Assembly (NCBI GenBank): GCA_035528295.1
Contig: DATKYY010000025.1
Span: forward strand, 1 to 10,757
Direction of reading: 5' to 3'
Length of the DNA: 10,757 bases
Source: G020353235 sp035528295
Lineage (GTDB): Bacteria > Chloroflexota > Dehalococcoidia > Dehalococcoidales > JAUYDJ01
Positions 1 to 6,460 of the stretch are shown in pieces (the stretch's first letter is position 1; each line of letters starts with the position of its first letter). The translations under genes and the position numbers were made by a program. The notes beneath the pieces were generated by a model. The model searched no databases, had not been told where the DNA came from, and saw only the letters and a program-made list of their open reading frames with translations.

Positions 1-2
1 GC

Positions 3-98
3 TGGCGGGAGCGTATGGGAGTCGAACCCACCGGGGACATTTTAGTGCCCCCCAACGGATTTGAAGTCCGCGAAGCCCACCGGGACTCATCCGCCCCC
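3..98 (-). tRNA. selC: Selenocysteine tRNA (tRNA-Sec, anticodon UCA)
   Basis: The minus strand folds into a 96-nt tRNA of the special Sec class. The anticodon TCA lies at 62-64, in a loop read as CTTCAAA on a 5-bp stem, as in E. coli selC. The T-arm is GTGGG/TTCGACT/CCCAT and the 3' end is encoded GCCA, with the discriminator G typical of tRNA-Sec. The acceptor stem is 8 bp with a G/A mismatch at the eighth pair. The D-stem is long with a very short loop, and the variable arm is about 7 bp (GGGGGCA with TGTCCCC, loop CTAAAA). These long arms distinguish it from a suppressor or Trp tRNA. It is charged with Ser, converted to Sec, and delivered by SelB to UGA codons such as the one in fdhA upstream on the same strand. 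It lies 59 bases after fdhE. selA, selB and selD are not in the window. Confidence 0.94.
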
Positions 99-110
99 GA
101 AAACAGTCTA

Positions 111-140
111 ATTATATACCAATGATAAAAAAGGGCGCAA
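111..140 (-). promoter_or_regulatory. Candidate sigma-70 promoter of selC
   Basis: On the minus strand a perfect -10 box TATAAT (111-116) is preceded, after an 18-base spacer, by TTGCGC (135-140, 4 of 6 matches to TTGACA). The -10 box ends 12 bases before the tRNA 5' nucleotide, so a transcript would start only a few bases upstream of mature tRNA-Sec. This would let selC be made independently of the formate dehydrogenase operon, although read-through from fdhE is also possible because no clear terminator lies between them. Confidence 0.55.
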
Positions 141-157
141 ACAACCGGCGGGCCGGG

Positions 158-1018
158 CTATTTTGTCTCGGTGGTCTTGTCGTGGGGAAGATAGCCACGC
201 TCCTGCGCCTGTCTGTCCAGGTCGAGGGTATAAACGCGCTCCAGGGGCAGTAGCGTCTCAGCCTTGGCTTGCCGCAGGTCGATGGCTTTCAAATACCGCT
301 GGCAGTGCTCGCAGACATAGAGCCGGTAGGTGTCTGCTTCATCGGTGAAATAGGCCAGGTCGTTCTGGTCCTGGGTGCCGCAATAGGGGCACTCCAGACG
401 CTGGAAGAGCCACTCCGCATCACAGCGGGAGCACAGCAGATAGCGGGCGCCGCGCTCTTCATCAAGAAAGGCGAAATCGGGACTACCGCCGCAAATCGGG
501 CAGAAGCCGCGCCGCCAGCGTTCCTGGTTCACCAGCGGATGCAGGACCTGGGCGTAGCCGGTCAGGAACGGCTTGATACTGGCCTGGATGATGTTATTGA
601 GCAGGGCCTCTTCGGATTCATCGAGGCTGGTGGCGAGGGGTAACCTGGCTCCCTCAAACCAGGCTTTCAATGTATCCGGGTTAATAACGCGGCCGGGTTC
701 CAGCTCTTTCAGCTTCTCGACGGCAGGACCAAAGAGGGCGGGATACCGGGCGAAGAGGTTGCTGACCTCAACATATGTTTCCTGTAATAGTGACCGGTCC
801 AGGGCGAGGTCATCAAAACCGAGTAGCGGTAAGCCCTGCTCCAGGCGGGAGTTAATCGTCTTTTTAGTTAATCTAGGCTTGGGGGGGGCTATTTTAGTCC
901 CAAGCCTAGATTCAATACGAAGTAAGTTCTGATAGAACTCTAGAAGTTGAGGTAAGCTGCCTTTTTGGCTTTTCTCTGCCTCTAGCCTTTCAATAATCTT
1001 GTCTATTACAGTGGACAC
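158..1018 (-). CDS. fdhE: Formate dehydrogenase accessory/maturation protein FdhE
   Basis: The product is 286 aa, close to the usual length of FdhE. FdhE is a cytoplasmic protein needed to make active Tat-exported respiratory formate dehydrogenases; it binds the catalytic subunit before export. Its hallmark is present: a C-terminal rubredoxin-like region with four CxxC pairs at residues 173/176, 196/199, 210/213 and 236/239 (CPIC, CSRC, CPYC, CEHC), expected to bind iron or zinc. The N-terminal half is helical, with a Pro/Lys-rich linker around residues 41-52. The start is GTG, directly abutting the fdhC stop codon (TAAGTG), and a GAGGGG stretch about 15 bases upstream is the only purine-rich ribosome site. 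It is translated after fdhA-fdhB-fdhC on the same strand. The gene holds a 14-bp inverted repeat and a run of eight C on its coding strand (listed separately). Identity is firm; the exact start is slightly less so because GTG is the only reasonable choice. Confidence 0.93.
   Translation of the reverse strand: MSTVIDKIIERLEAEKSQKGSLPQLLEFYQNLLRIESRLGTKIAPPKPRLTKKTINSRLEQGLPLLGFDDLALDRSLLQETYVEVSNLFARYPALFGPAVEKLKELEPGRVINPDTLKAWFEGARLPLATSLDESEEALLNNIIQASIKPFLTGYAQVLHPLVNQERWRRGFCPICGGSPDFAFLDEERGARYLLCSRCDAEWLFQRLECPYCGTQDQNDLAYFTDEADTYRLYVCEHCQRYLKAIDLRQAKAETLLPLERVYTLDLDRQAQERGYLPHDKTTETK
870..912. repeat. Perfect 14-bp inverted repeat inside fdhE
   Basis: AATCTAGGCTTGGG (870-883) is the exact reverse complement of CCCAAGCCTAGATT (899-912), leaving a 15-base loop (884-898). 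It encodes residues of about 36-50 in FdhE, around the Pro/Lys-rich linker. The arm and loop together hold a run of eight G on the plus strand (881-888), which is eight C in the fdhE mRNA. In RNA it would form a stable hairpin about 110-150 nt into fdhE. No U-run follows it, so it is not a standard terminator. Confidence 0.8.
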
Positions 1019-1042
1019 TTAGCTTTTCTCTGCCCCTCTAGC
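968..1042. repeat. Imperfect direct repeat across the fdhC/fdhE junction
   Basis: A 19-base segment at 968-986 within the fdhE start (residues about 11-17) recurs as a 21-base segment at 1022-1042 in the end of fdhC. The two are identical except for two extra C in the second. In protein terms FdhC ends ARGAEKS and FdhE begins with RLEAEKSQ a few residues in. The repeat unit is about 54-56 bases, consistent with a small tandem duplication at the gene junction. Confidence 0.65.
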
Positions 1043-1678
1043 TATCTTCTCATACCATTTTCCATGATGTGACCGGGCATAGTCAACTGATACCGTACCC
1101 CGGTACATGGAGCTCCATGCCCCGGTGCGCAGTGGGCGCATCATCGGGTGAACCACGGAGAGATAAATATGGACAAACAACATACAGCCGGTAGAGATGA
1201 AGGCAACATCATGCAGTAGAACCATCCATTGCAGTAGTTCCGGCGGGGCGGTCGTCTTGAAGGCCCACATAATAAGCCCGCTTATGGCAAAGACCACCCC
1301 GAAGACAATCACCATGAACCACCACATCTTCTGGCCGGTGTTCATGTGGTCCTGAGGGGGCATGGCCTCTTCGTCACTCAGGAAGTAGTAGCGGGGAGCT
1401 GCTTGTAGCCAGCCGATATCATCTTTGCCCCAGATAAAGGCTTCTTTTATCCCCTTTAAGGATGCCTTCCAGTTGAGCGGGATGTAGATGAGAGGCGCCA
1501 CGATAAAGAGAACCGCGGCCACGCGGTGTATGATGCGGGTCCAGCTATCCGCAGCCAGGGCGCCTAGCGGAGGCACAAACAGGATAAGACCGGTGAGAAA
1601 CAGGGCGAGAAAAGCACCGGCGTGTACCCAGTGCAGGATACGGGTCGGCTTTCGGTAGCGTTCTACTTCTTGCACCAT
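1019..1678 (-). CDS. fdhC: Formate dehydrogenase cytochrome b subunit (gamma)
   Basis: This 219-aa integral membrane protein resembles the FdnI/FdoI gamma subunit (about 210-220 aa), a diheme cytochrome b that takes electrons from the FeS subunit and reduces quinone. Four membrane helices are visible at about residues 15-36, 50-69, 118-140 and 151-178. Likely heme ligands are H16 (in LHW), H51, H156 and H170, placed like H18, H57, H155 and H169 of E. coli FdnI. The reading frame is open further upstream, but ATG at 1678 is chosen. It has AGGAGG at 1688-1693, nine bases away, begins one base after the fdhB stop, and gives an N-terminus (MVQEVERYRKPTRILHW) that matches the family. The longer version would add 20 residues overlapping fdhB. 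The stop codon directly touches the fdhE GTG start, so translation is probably coupled. Confidence 0.93.
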   Translation of the reverse strand: MVQEVERYRKPTRILHWVHAGAFLALFLTGLILFVPPLGALAADSWTRIIHRVAAVLFIVAPLIYIPLNWKASLKGIKEAFIWGKDDIGWLQAAPRYYFLSDEEAMPPQDHMNTGQKMWWFMVIVFGVVFAISGLIMWAFKTTAPPELLQWMVLLHDVAFISTGCMLFVHIYLSVVHPMMRPLRTGAWSSMYRGTVSVDYARSHHGKWYEKIARGAEKS

Positions 1679-1679
1679 G

Positions 1680-2525
1680 TTACTTTTCCTCCTTCCGGGG
1701 CGGTAGTTCTTTGGCCAGCTTTGCTTCCCGGGCGACAATGTAGTTCAAGCCCAGCCCGATTAGGGTCAGTCCGCCCAGTGCCCAGCCCAGCGGCTGGATT
1801 ACGTCCTGCCAGGCAACTACTGTCGGCGAGACCTGTGGCGCTGCCGGCAGCCCGTAGATGGTGGGCTGGTCATCAAGGACATACATTATATGCAGGCCGT
1901 CCAGCTCTTTTTCCCCGTACAGGTTGGCATTTACCCAGCCTTTAGCCTGAAGGGTGGCTACCCGCGCTTTCCCCTCGGCGAGCAGCTCATCACGGTTGCC
2001 ATACATCAGGGCTTTGGGCGGGCAGGTCTTGGCGCAGGCTGGCTGCCAGCCCTCGGCGATACGGTCTAGGCCAGGGGTAGTGCAGAAGGTGCACTTGTCC
2101 ATTTTGGCGACACCGGTCAGCAGATTGCGGTCGGTGCGGGGCACACTGAAAGGGCAGGCATCGATGCAGTAGCCGCAGCCGGTACAGATATCCTTATTGT
2201 AAGCAACAAAGCCCAGCTCGTGATGATAGAGGGCACCGGAGGGGCAAACCTTGACGCAGCCGGCGTCAGTGCAGTGCATGCAGGCACGGCGGGTAAACAG
2301 CCACCTCATCATTCCCCCGGGGGCGACTTCGCGAAATTCCATCTTGAGCCAGGTGTTGGGGGCGAGGTCGGGTGGGTTTTCGTAGCTGCCCCAGTTGGCG
2401 GCATCTACACCGTTTTCCACGGTGGGGATAAACTCGTCATTCTCGTTCCACTGCTTGCACGCCGCCTGGCAGCCGCGACAAGCAGTGCACCGGGTTGGGT
2501 CATATAAAATTGCTTTTTCGGCCAT
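1680..2525 (-). CDS. fdhB: Formate dehydrogenase iron-sulfur subunit (beta)
   Basis: The product is 281 aa, near FdnH/FdoH (about 290-300 aa). It is the electron-transfer subunit that wires the catalytic subunit to cytochrome b. Sixteen cysteines in four groups bind four [4Fe-4S] clusters: 13/16/19/23, 82/85/90/94, 114/117/120/124 and 145/148/164/168. Pairing of outer and inner groups follows the known FdnH fold. One C-terminal membrane helix at about residues 245-265, followed by a Lys/Arg/Glu-rich tail, matches the FdnH anchor. No signal peptide is present, as expected for export piggy-backed on the Tat signal of FdhA. Two ATGs are adjacent (2528 and 2525). The second is preferred because GGAGG at 2531-2535 lies five bases from it and only two from the first. 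It follows fdhA by 35 bases and precedes fdhC by one base. Confidence 0.95.
   Translation of the reverse strand: MAEKAILYDPTRCTACRGCQAACKQWNENDEFIPTVENGVDAANWGSYENPPDLAPNTWLKMEFREVAPGGMMRWLFTRRACMHCTDAGCVKVCPSGALYHHELGFVAYNKDICTGCGYCIDACPFSVPRTDRNLLTGVAKMDKCTFCTTPGLDRIAEGWQPACAKTCPPKALMYGNRDELLAEGKARVATLQAKGWVNANLYGEKELDGLHIMYVLDDQPTIYGLPAAPQVSPTVVAWQDVIQPLGWALGGLTLIGLGLNYIVAREAKLAKELPPRKEEK
1688..1693 (-). promoter_or_regulatory. Ribosome binding site that fixes the fdhC start
   Basis: AGGAGG on the minus strand lies inside the last codons of fdhB, nine bases before ATG at 1678. It supports the 219-aa FdhC over a longer reading that would overlap fdhB by about 60 bases. Confidence 0.75.
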
Positions 2526-2560
2526 CATTACCTCCAGCTAAAAATTTAACTCCTCATCAG

Positions 2561-5500
2561 CTAGGCCTTGCGAAGATTAACCAGGAAGGCTTTATATTCC
2601 GGTATCATCGTGTTGGCGTCACCGACATGGGGAGTAAGCGAGTTAGCGCTGTCGCCGGTGGAAAGGCCGATAAAGCCCCAGTGCCAGGGTATGCCCACCT
2701 GATGTACCTTGGTGCCATTCAGCTGGAATGGCTTGAAGCGTTTGGTTACAACCGCCTTAACGGTTACCTTACCCCGGGCTGATTCTACGATGACCCGGTC
2801 ACCATTAACGATACCCTTTTCGGCAGCCAGCTCCTCGCTCATCTCAACGAAGGGCTCGGGCATCATCTCTATCACCCACGGCATGTTGCGGGACATCTGC
2901 CCGCCCTGCCAGTGCTCGCAGAGCCGGTAGGTGGTGCACACATAGGGATATTTATCCGGTGTGCCCTGTTCTTCCGGTCTCCATATCTTGAAGGCAGGGT
3001 TATTATGCTGCTTGGACATCGGGTTCTGTATCGGCGACTCCCAGGGCTCGTAGTGCTCGGGGAGTGGTCCCTCGGCCATGCCGGGGCCGAAGAAGCGGGC
3101 GTGCCCTTCCGGTTTCATGATGAAGGGATACTTGGTATTCTCCGGGTCAACCGCCATTGGTGGCCAGCCGCCATCGGGGACATCACCGACCCATTTGTCC
3201 TCCTGCCACCAGATAACCGGGTGCTCTTTGTCCCAGGGTATGCCGTAGAGGTCAACCGAGGCGCGGTTATAGATAATGCGCCGGTTAACCGGCCAGCACC
3301 AGGCAAACTTGGGGAAGAGGCCAATGTTAAACGGATCCGGGGTCAGGTCACGGCGGGCCGCCATGTTGCCTTCCTCGGTGTAGCTGGCGCAGTAGAGCCA
3401 GTTACCTGAGGTGGTGGTGCCATCGTCCTTCAGTTTACCGAAGCTGGGCAGCAGCTCACCGGTGGTGAGGTCATAGCCATTTATTTCCTTGGCTACGGCG
3501 TGGACATCGGGGTGTTCCGCACCGTAGTTCCAGTCAAGGTTGGTAACTGCTTCGGCGTTGGGGCCGCCTTCGCTGGCGTAGAGTGCTTTCAGTTTGCGAG
3601 CCAGCCAGTCTATCATCCAGAGGTCATCCATGGCATTACCCGGGCCATCGGCACACTTGTAGCGCCACTGGCTCAAGCGGCCGCTGTTGGTGACGCTGCC
3701 CTCTTTCTCAAAGGAGCAGAGCGCCGGGAGCAGGAAGACCTCGGTCTTAATATCAGCCGGGTCCACTCCGGGGCGCCGCCAGAAATTAGCCGTTTCGGTG
3801 TGCCACATATCGGCGGCCAGCATCCAGTCCAGCTTCTCCAAAGCCCGACGCTCTAGCTCGGCGTTGGGTCCACCTACCGCCGGGTTCTGCCCCCAGACCA
3901 TCAGTCCCTTGATTACGCCGGCGTCCATAGCTTCAAACAGGGCAATGTGGGAGTAGTTCTTACCGTTTTCAATCTTGGGCAGATAGTGAAAACCGAACTG
4001 GTTATTTTTGGTGGCGGCGTTACCATACCATGCCTTGAGCAGGCTGACCACATACTTGGGGGTATGCTGCCACCAGTTGGCGCTCTTGGGGTCGTTGCTG
4101 GTAGGGGTAGTCCGCTCCAGATATTTGCTCAGCGAGTTATCGGTATTCACCGGCACTTTGAGATAGCCGGGGAGAATGTGAAATAGCAGGCAGTGGTCGG
4201 TGGAGCCCTGCACGTTGGATTCACCCCTCATGGCGTTGATGCCGCCGCCGGCGACACCGATATTCGCCAGGAGCAGTTGCAGGATACAGTAAGAGCGGAT
4301 ATTCTGGGCACCGTAGGTATGCTGGGTGGTACCCATGGCATACAGAATAGTACCCGCCTTGCCCACCTGCCCGGTGGCGGCGAAGGTGCGGCAGACTTCC
4401 TGGAAAGTATCCACCGGAGCGCCGGTGATATGGCTTACCATCTCCGGGGTGTAGCGGGCGAAATGCTGCTTCATAAGCTGGAACACGCAGTTCTTACTCT
4501 TGAGGCTCATATCTCTCTTGGGGATGCCGTTCTGGTCAAGCTGGAACTGCCAGCTTGACTTGTCATATTTCCGTTTACCGCCGTCGGTTTCATTGTGGCT
4601 GCCGGCGTAACCGGAGAATAGTCCTTCCAGCTCGGCAGGTCCCTTGTAGCTGGTATTAATCAGGTAGGGAGCGTTGGTGTATTCCTTGATGTAGGTCAGG
4701 TTGTAATTACCGGGGTTACGTTCGATATCATCCAGCACATACTTGATCATACCGCCGATGAAGGCAATGTCAGTCCCCGACCGCAGCGGGCAATAGATAT
4801 CAGCTTTAGCCGAGGTTCGGGTAAATCTGGGGTCAACGCTGATAAGCTTGGCCCCCTTTTCTTTGGCTATGGTGATGTGACCAAAGGCAGCCGGATGGTT
4901 TTCGGCGGGGTTGGAGCCGATGGCAAACATGCAATCGCTGTTGGCGATGTCGTTCCAGTGGTTGGTCATCGCCCCGCGCCCGAATGATTCCGCCAAACTG
5001 GCGACAGTGGGGGAATGTCATATACGGGCGTGGTGCTCAAGGTAGACCACACCCAGCGCCCGGGTCAGCTTGGCGAGGAGATAGCACTCCTCGTTATCCA
5101 GGGCAGAGCCGCCCAGGTTGGCGATGGCCTCGGTGCGGTTTACCAGGTTACCACTATCGTTCCGCTCGGTAAAGTTGGCATCTCGGGTGTCTTTAATGCG
5201 GTGGGCAATCTCATTGAGCGCCCACTCCCAGCTCTTTTCCTGCCACTGGTTTCCGCCCGGGGCCCGGTAAAGGACCTTGCTCAGACGCCAGGGATTATCG
5301 GCGGAGAGCTGCCGCATTGAAGCGCCCTTGGCACAGGCGCCACCGCGGTTAATGGGATGGTCCGGGTCGCCCTCAATGTTGACCACCTTGCCATTTAAGG
5401 TGGCGACCAAAAAGCCGCAGCCAGAGGCATCATACGGGCAGATGGTGGTCTTTTCACCGATTTTCTTCTTGAGGGGGAGCAGTTTGGGGACCTGGGCTTG

Positions 5501-5590
5501 GGCTAATTCGGGGTCAAACATCCCGAAAAGGAAGACACCACCCATCCCCACTCCCGAGGCTTTCAGGAACTCTCTTCGGCTTAGCTCCAT
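2561..5590 (-). CDS. fdhA: Selenocysteine formate dehydrogenase catalytic subunit (alpha), UGA read as Sec
   Basis: This is the bis-molybdopterin (Mo or W) enzyme that oxidises formate to CO2. It is one gene of 1009 codons interrupted by an in-frame TGA at 5018-5020. The residues around it, HHARI-U-HSPTVASLAESFGRGAMTNHW in pieces, match the Sec site of E. coli FdnG (1015 aa), and reading continues without another stop to TAG at 2561-2563. So U191, followed by the conserved H192, is the metal ligand. Other marks are a Tat signal (SRREFLK, residues 4-10, then a hydrophobic stretch and AQA) that places the enzyme outside the cytoplasmic membrane, conserved K88 after the FeS motif, R455 in MRGESNVQG, and a C-terminal dinucleotide-binding domain. 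The N-terminal [4Fe-4S] motif is unusual: C51, D54, C58, C86, where family members usually have a second Cys at position 54. ATG at 5590 has AAAGGAG seven bases upstream. Automatic annotation would split it into 190-aa and about 811-aa pieces. Confidence 0.95.
4981..5020 (-). promoter_or_regulatory. Candidate bacterial SECIS element of fdhA with Sec UGA codon
   Basis: Bacterial UGA recoding needs an mRNA hairpin right after the codon, bound by SelB. Here UGA (5018-5020) is followed after 14-15 bases by CGCC-AGUUU-GGCG (4991-5003), a 4-bp stem with a 5-base loop. Counting the U of UGA as 1, U17 sits at the base of the stem and G23 and U24 lie in the apical loop. These are the same positions as the bulged U17 and loop G23/U24 that SelB contacts in E. 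coli fdhF. The lower stem is poor, so the fold needs computational confirmation. Confidence 0.65.
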
Positions 5591-5771
5591 TTTGGTACTC
5601 CTTTCCCTACGTTGTCAGTTGTTTAGCATCCTCCAAGATAAGTTTATATTTGGGGAGATTAAATAAGATAGATATAATGAGATAAGTGCTTTTGACATGG
5701 TGTTTTATATAGAATAAAAAATTATGCCCCTCTTTGTCAAGACCTGAAGAAAAAGATTTAGACATCCTGAA
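5591..5771. other. fdhA upstream region with repeated AGATAAGT motif
   Basis: This AT-rich 181-base gap separates fdhA from the cyclophilin gene. It holds the fdhA promoter and an mRNA leader of about 110 bases. AGATAAGT occurs twice in direct orientation on the plus strand, at 5636-5643 and 5680-5687, 44 bases apart, with a looser AATAAGATAG between. These could be regulator sites or chance in AT-rich DNA. No riboswitch fold was recognised. Confidence 0.35.
5711..5740 (-). promoter_or_regulatory. Candidate sigma-70 promoter of the fdh operon
   Basis: On the minus strand a perfect -35 TTGACA (5735-5740) is followed after 18 bases by TATTCT (5711-5716, 4 of 6 to TATAAT), then an AT-rich stretch. 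The start of transcription would be near 5704, about 114 bases before the fdhA ATG. No sigma-54-type GG/GC signature was seen here, unlike some enterobacterial formate-regulated genes. Confidence 0.55.
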
Positions 5772-6338
5772 CTAGCTTTCTTCTATAATGATTCTTTTTA
5801 TCACATCACCTTTGGTGATTTGTTGCAAAACTTCCATTCCCTCGATTAACTGGCCAAAGACGGTGTGCTTGCCGTCAAGCCCGGGCTGGGGGGTATAGGT
5901 AATGAAGAACTGACAGCCGTTGCTGTCAGGACCGGCGTTAGCCATGGATAATGTCCCGGCCAGGTGGGTATGCTCGGTGAATTCATCGGCAAAGCTGTAG
6001 CCGGGGTCGCCGTAGCCGGTGCCGGTCGGGTCGCCGCCCTGAGCCATAAAGCCGGGTATTACCCGGTGGAAGGTGACATTATCATAAAAGCCTTCGCGGG
6101 CGAGAAAGACAAAGTTATTGACCGTTACCGGCACATCCTGGGCAAAGAGCTCCAGCACTAGATTGCCCTTTTCGGTTTCAATGGTGGCGGTGTATTGCTT
6201 AGCGGTGTCAATGACCATCGGTGGCGGCTCGGAGTAGGTTTTGGGCTGGGGGGCTGATTCAGCACAGGAGGCGGTCAGCAGGGGAAGGAGGCTAAGCAGG
6301 ATAATGCCAGTTATACGGCGCAGATAGCTAATTTTCAT
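5772..6338 (-). CDS. Cyclophilin-type peptidyl-prolyl cis-trans isomerase, lipoprotein
   Basis: This 188-aa protein has an N-terminal lipoprotein signal (two Arg at 7-8, hydrophobic core 9-21, then TAS-C25), a short Pro-rich linker (about 26-42) and a single cyclophilin domain (about 50-188). It should be lipid-anchored outside the membrane and help fold exported proteins by proline isomerisation. Active-site residues align with human CypA: R92 in FHRVIPGFM, Q100 in AQGGDP, the SNGCQFFIT segment at 139-147 and H158 in LDGKHTVFG. The position equivalent to CypA W121 is Gly, which usually goes with weak cyclosporin binding. The lipobox has Thr at -3, which is permitted but not typical. ATG at 6338 has GGAGA at 6346-6350, seven bases upstream. 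It is co-oriented with the fdh operon but separated by that operon's own promoter, and divergent from leuS. Confidence 0.9.
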   Translation of the reverse strand: MKISYLRRITGIILLSLLPLLTASCAESAPQPKTYSEPPPMVIDTAKQYTATIETEKGNLVLELFAQDVPVTVNNFVFLAREGFYDNVTFHRVIPGFMAQGGDPTGTGYGDPGYSFADEFTEHTHLAGTLSMANAGPDSNGCQFFITYTPQPGLDGKHTVFGQLIEGMEVLQQITKGDVIKRIIIEES

Positions 6339-6367
6339 CGGTACATCTCCGCTTAATCTTTGCCCAC

Positions 6368-6396
6368 ATTTTACTCTATTTGAATTAGATAGGCAA
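6368..6396 (-). promoter_or_regulatory. Candidate promoter of the cyclophilin gene
   Basis: On the minus strand TTGCCT (6391-6396) is separated by exactly 17 bases from TAAAAT (6368-6373, 5 of 6 to TATAAT). The predicted start leaves a leader of about 20-25 bases carrying the GGAGA ribosome site. Confidence 0.5.
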
Positions 6397-6408
6397 TTAC
6401 CGGAAGGA

Positions 6409-6437
6409 TTGCCCTAGCCATTATTTTCTGCTAAATT
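6409..6437 (+). promoter_or_regulatory. Candidate promoter of leuS-proC
   Basis: TTGCCC (6409-6414) is followed after 17 bases by TAAATT (6432-6437). The predicted start near 6444 leaves a very short leader containing the purine-rich ribosome site (AGAGGGAAGGA, 6446-6456). The hexamers are moderate matches, so this is a tentative call. Confidence 0.35.
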
Positions 6438-6460
6438 AGATTGCTAGAGGGAAGGAATAA

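Larger units (their letters stand above)
6346..6460. other. Divergent intergenic region between cyclophilin gene and leuS
   Basis: This short AT-rich spacer holds one promoter candidate in each direction, with -35 boxes only 12 bases apart, and the Shine-Dalgarno sequences of both genes. There is no room for a T-box leader before leuS. Confidence 0.5.

Noticed and set aside
125..156. Rho-independent terminator after fdhE
   Set aside because: The CCGG/CCGG hairpin (145-156) has only a 4-bp stem, and the T-run lies about 13 bases beyond it, too far for a standard terminator.
1679..1738. Longer N-terminus of FdhC beginning at 1738
   Set aside because: It would overlap fdhB by about 60 bases, lacks a ribosome site, and adds 20 residues that family members do not have.
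5018..5020. TGA as a true stop making fdhA a pseudogene or two genes
   Set aside because: It sits at the exact Sec position with conserved residues on both sides, the frame stays open for another 818 codons, a SECIS-like hairpin follows, and selC is nearby.
5615..5629. Five-codon leader peptide (ATG to TGA, minus strand) before fdhA
   Set aside because: Its GGAGG touches the ATG with no spacing and the peptide has no attenuator structure around it.
5591..5710. Molybdenum cofactor riboswitch in the fdhA leader
   Set aside because: The leader is AT-rich with only weak pairing, and none of the GC-rich conserved stems of that motif could be found.
5692..5720. Plus-strand promoter TTGACA with a -10 of TAAAAA
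   Set aside because: The -10 is poor and no plus-strand gene follows until 6461, across the opposing cyclophilin gene; it overlaps the better minus-strand fdh promoter.
6339..6460. T-box leader controlling leuS
   Set aside because: The upstream region is too short, and no T-box core (TGGNACCGCG-like) or terminator/antiterminator pair is visible.
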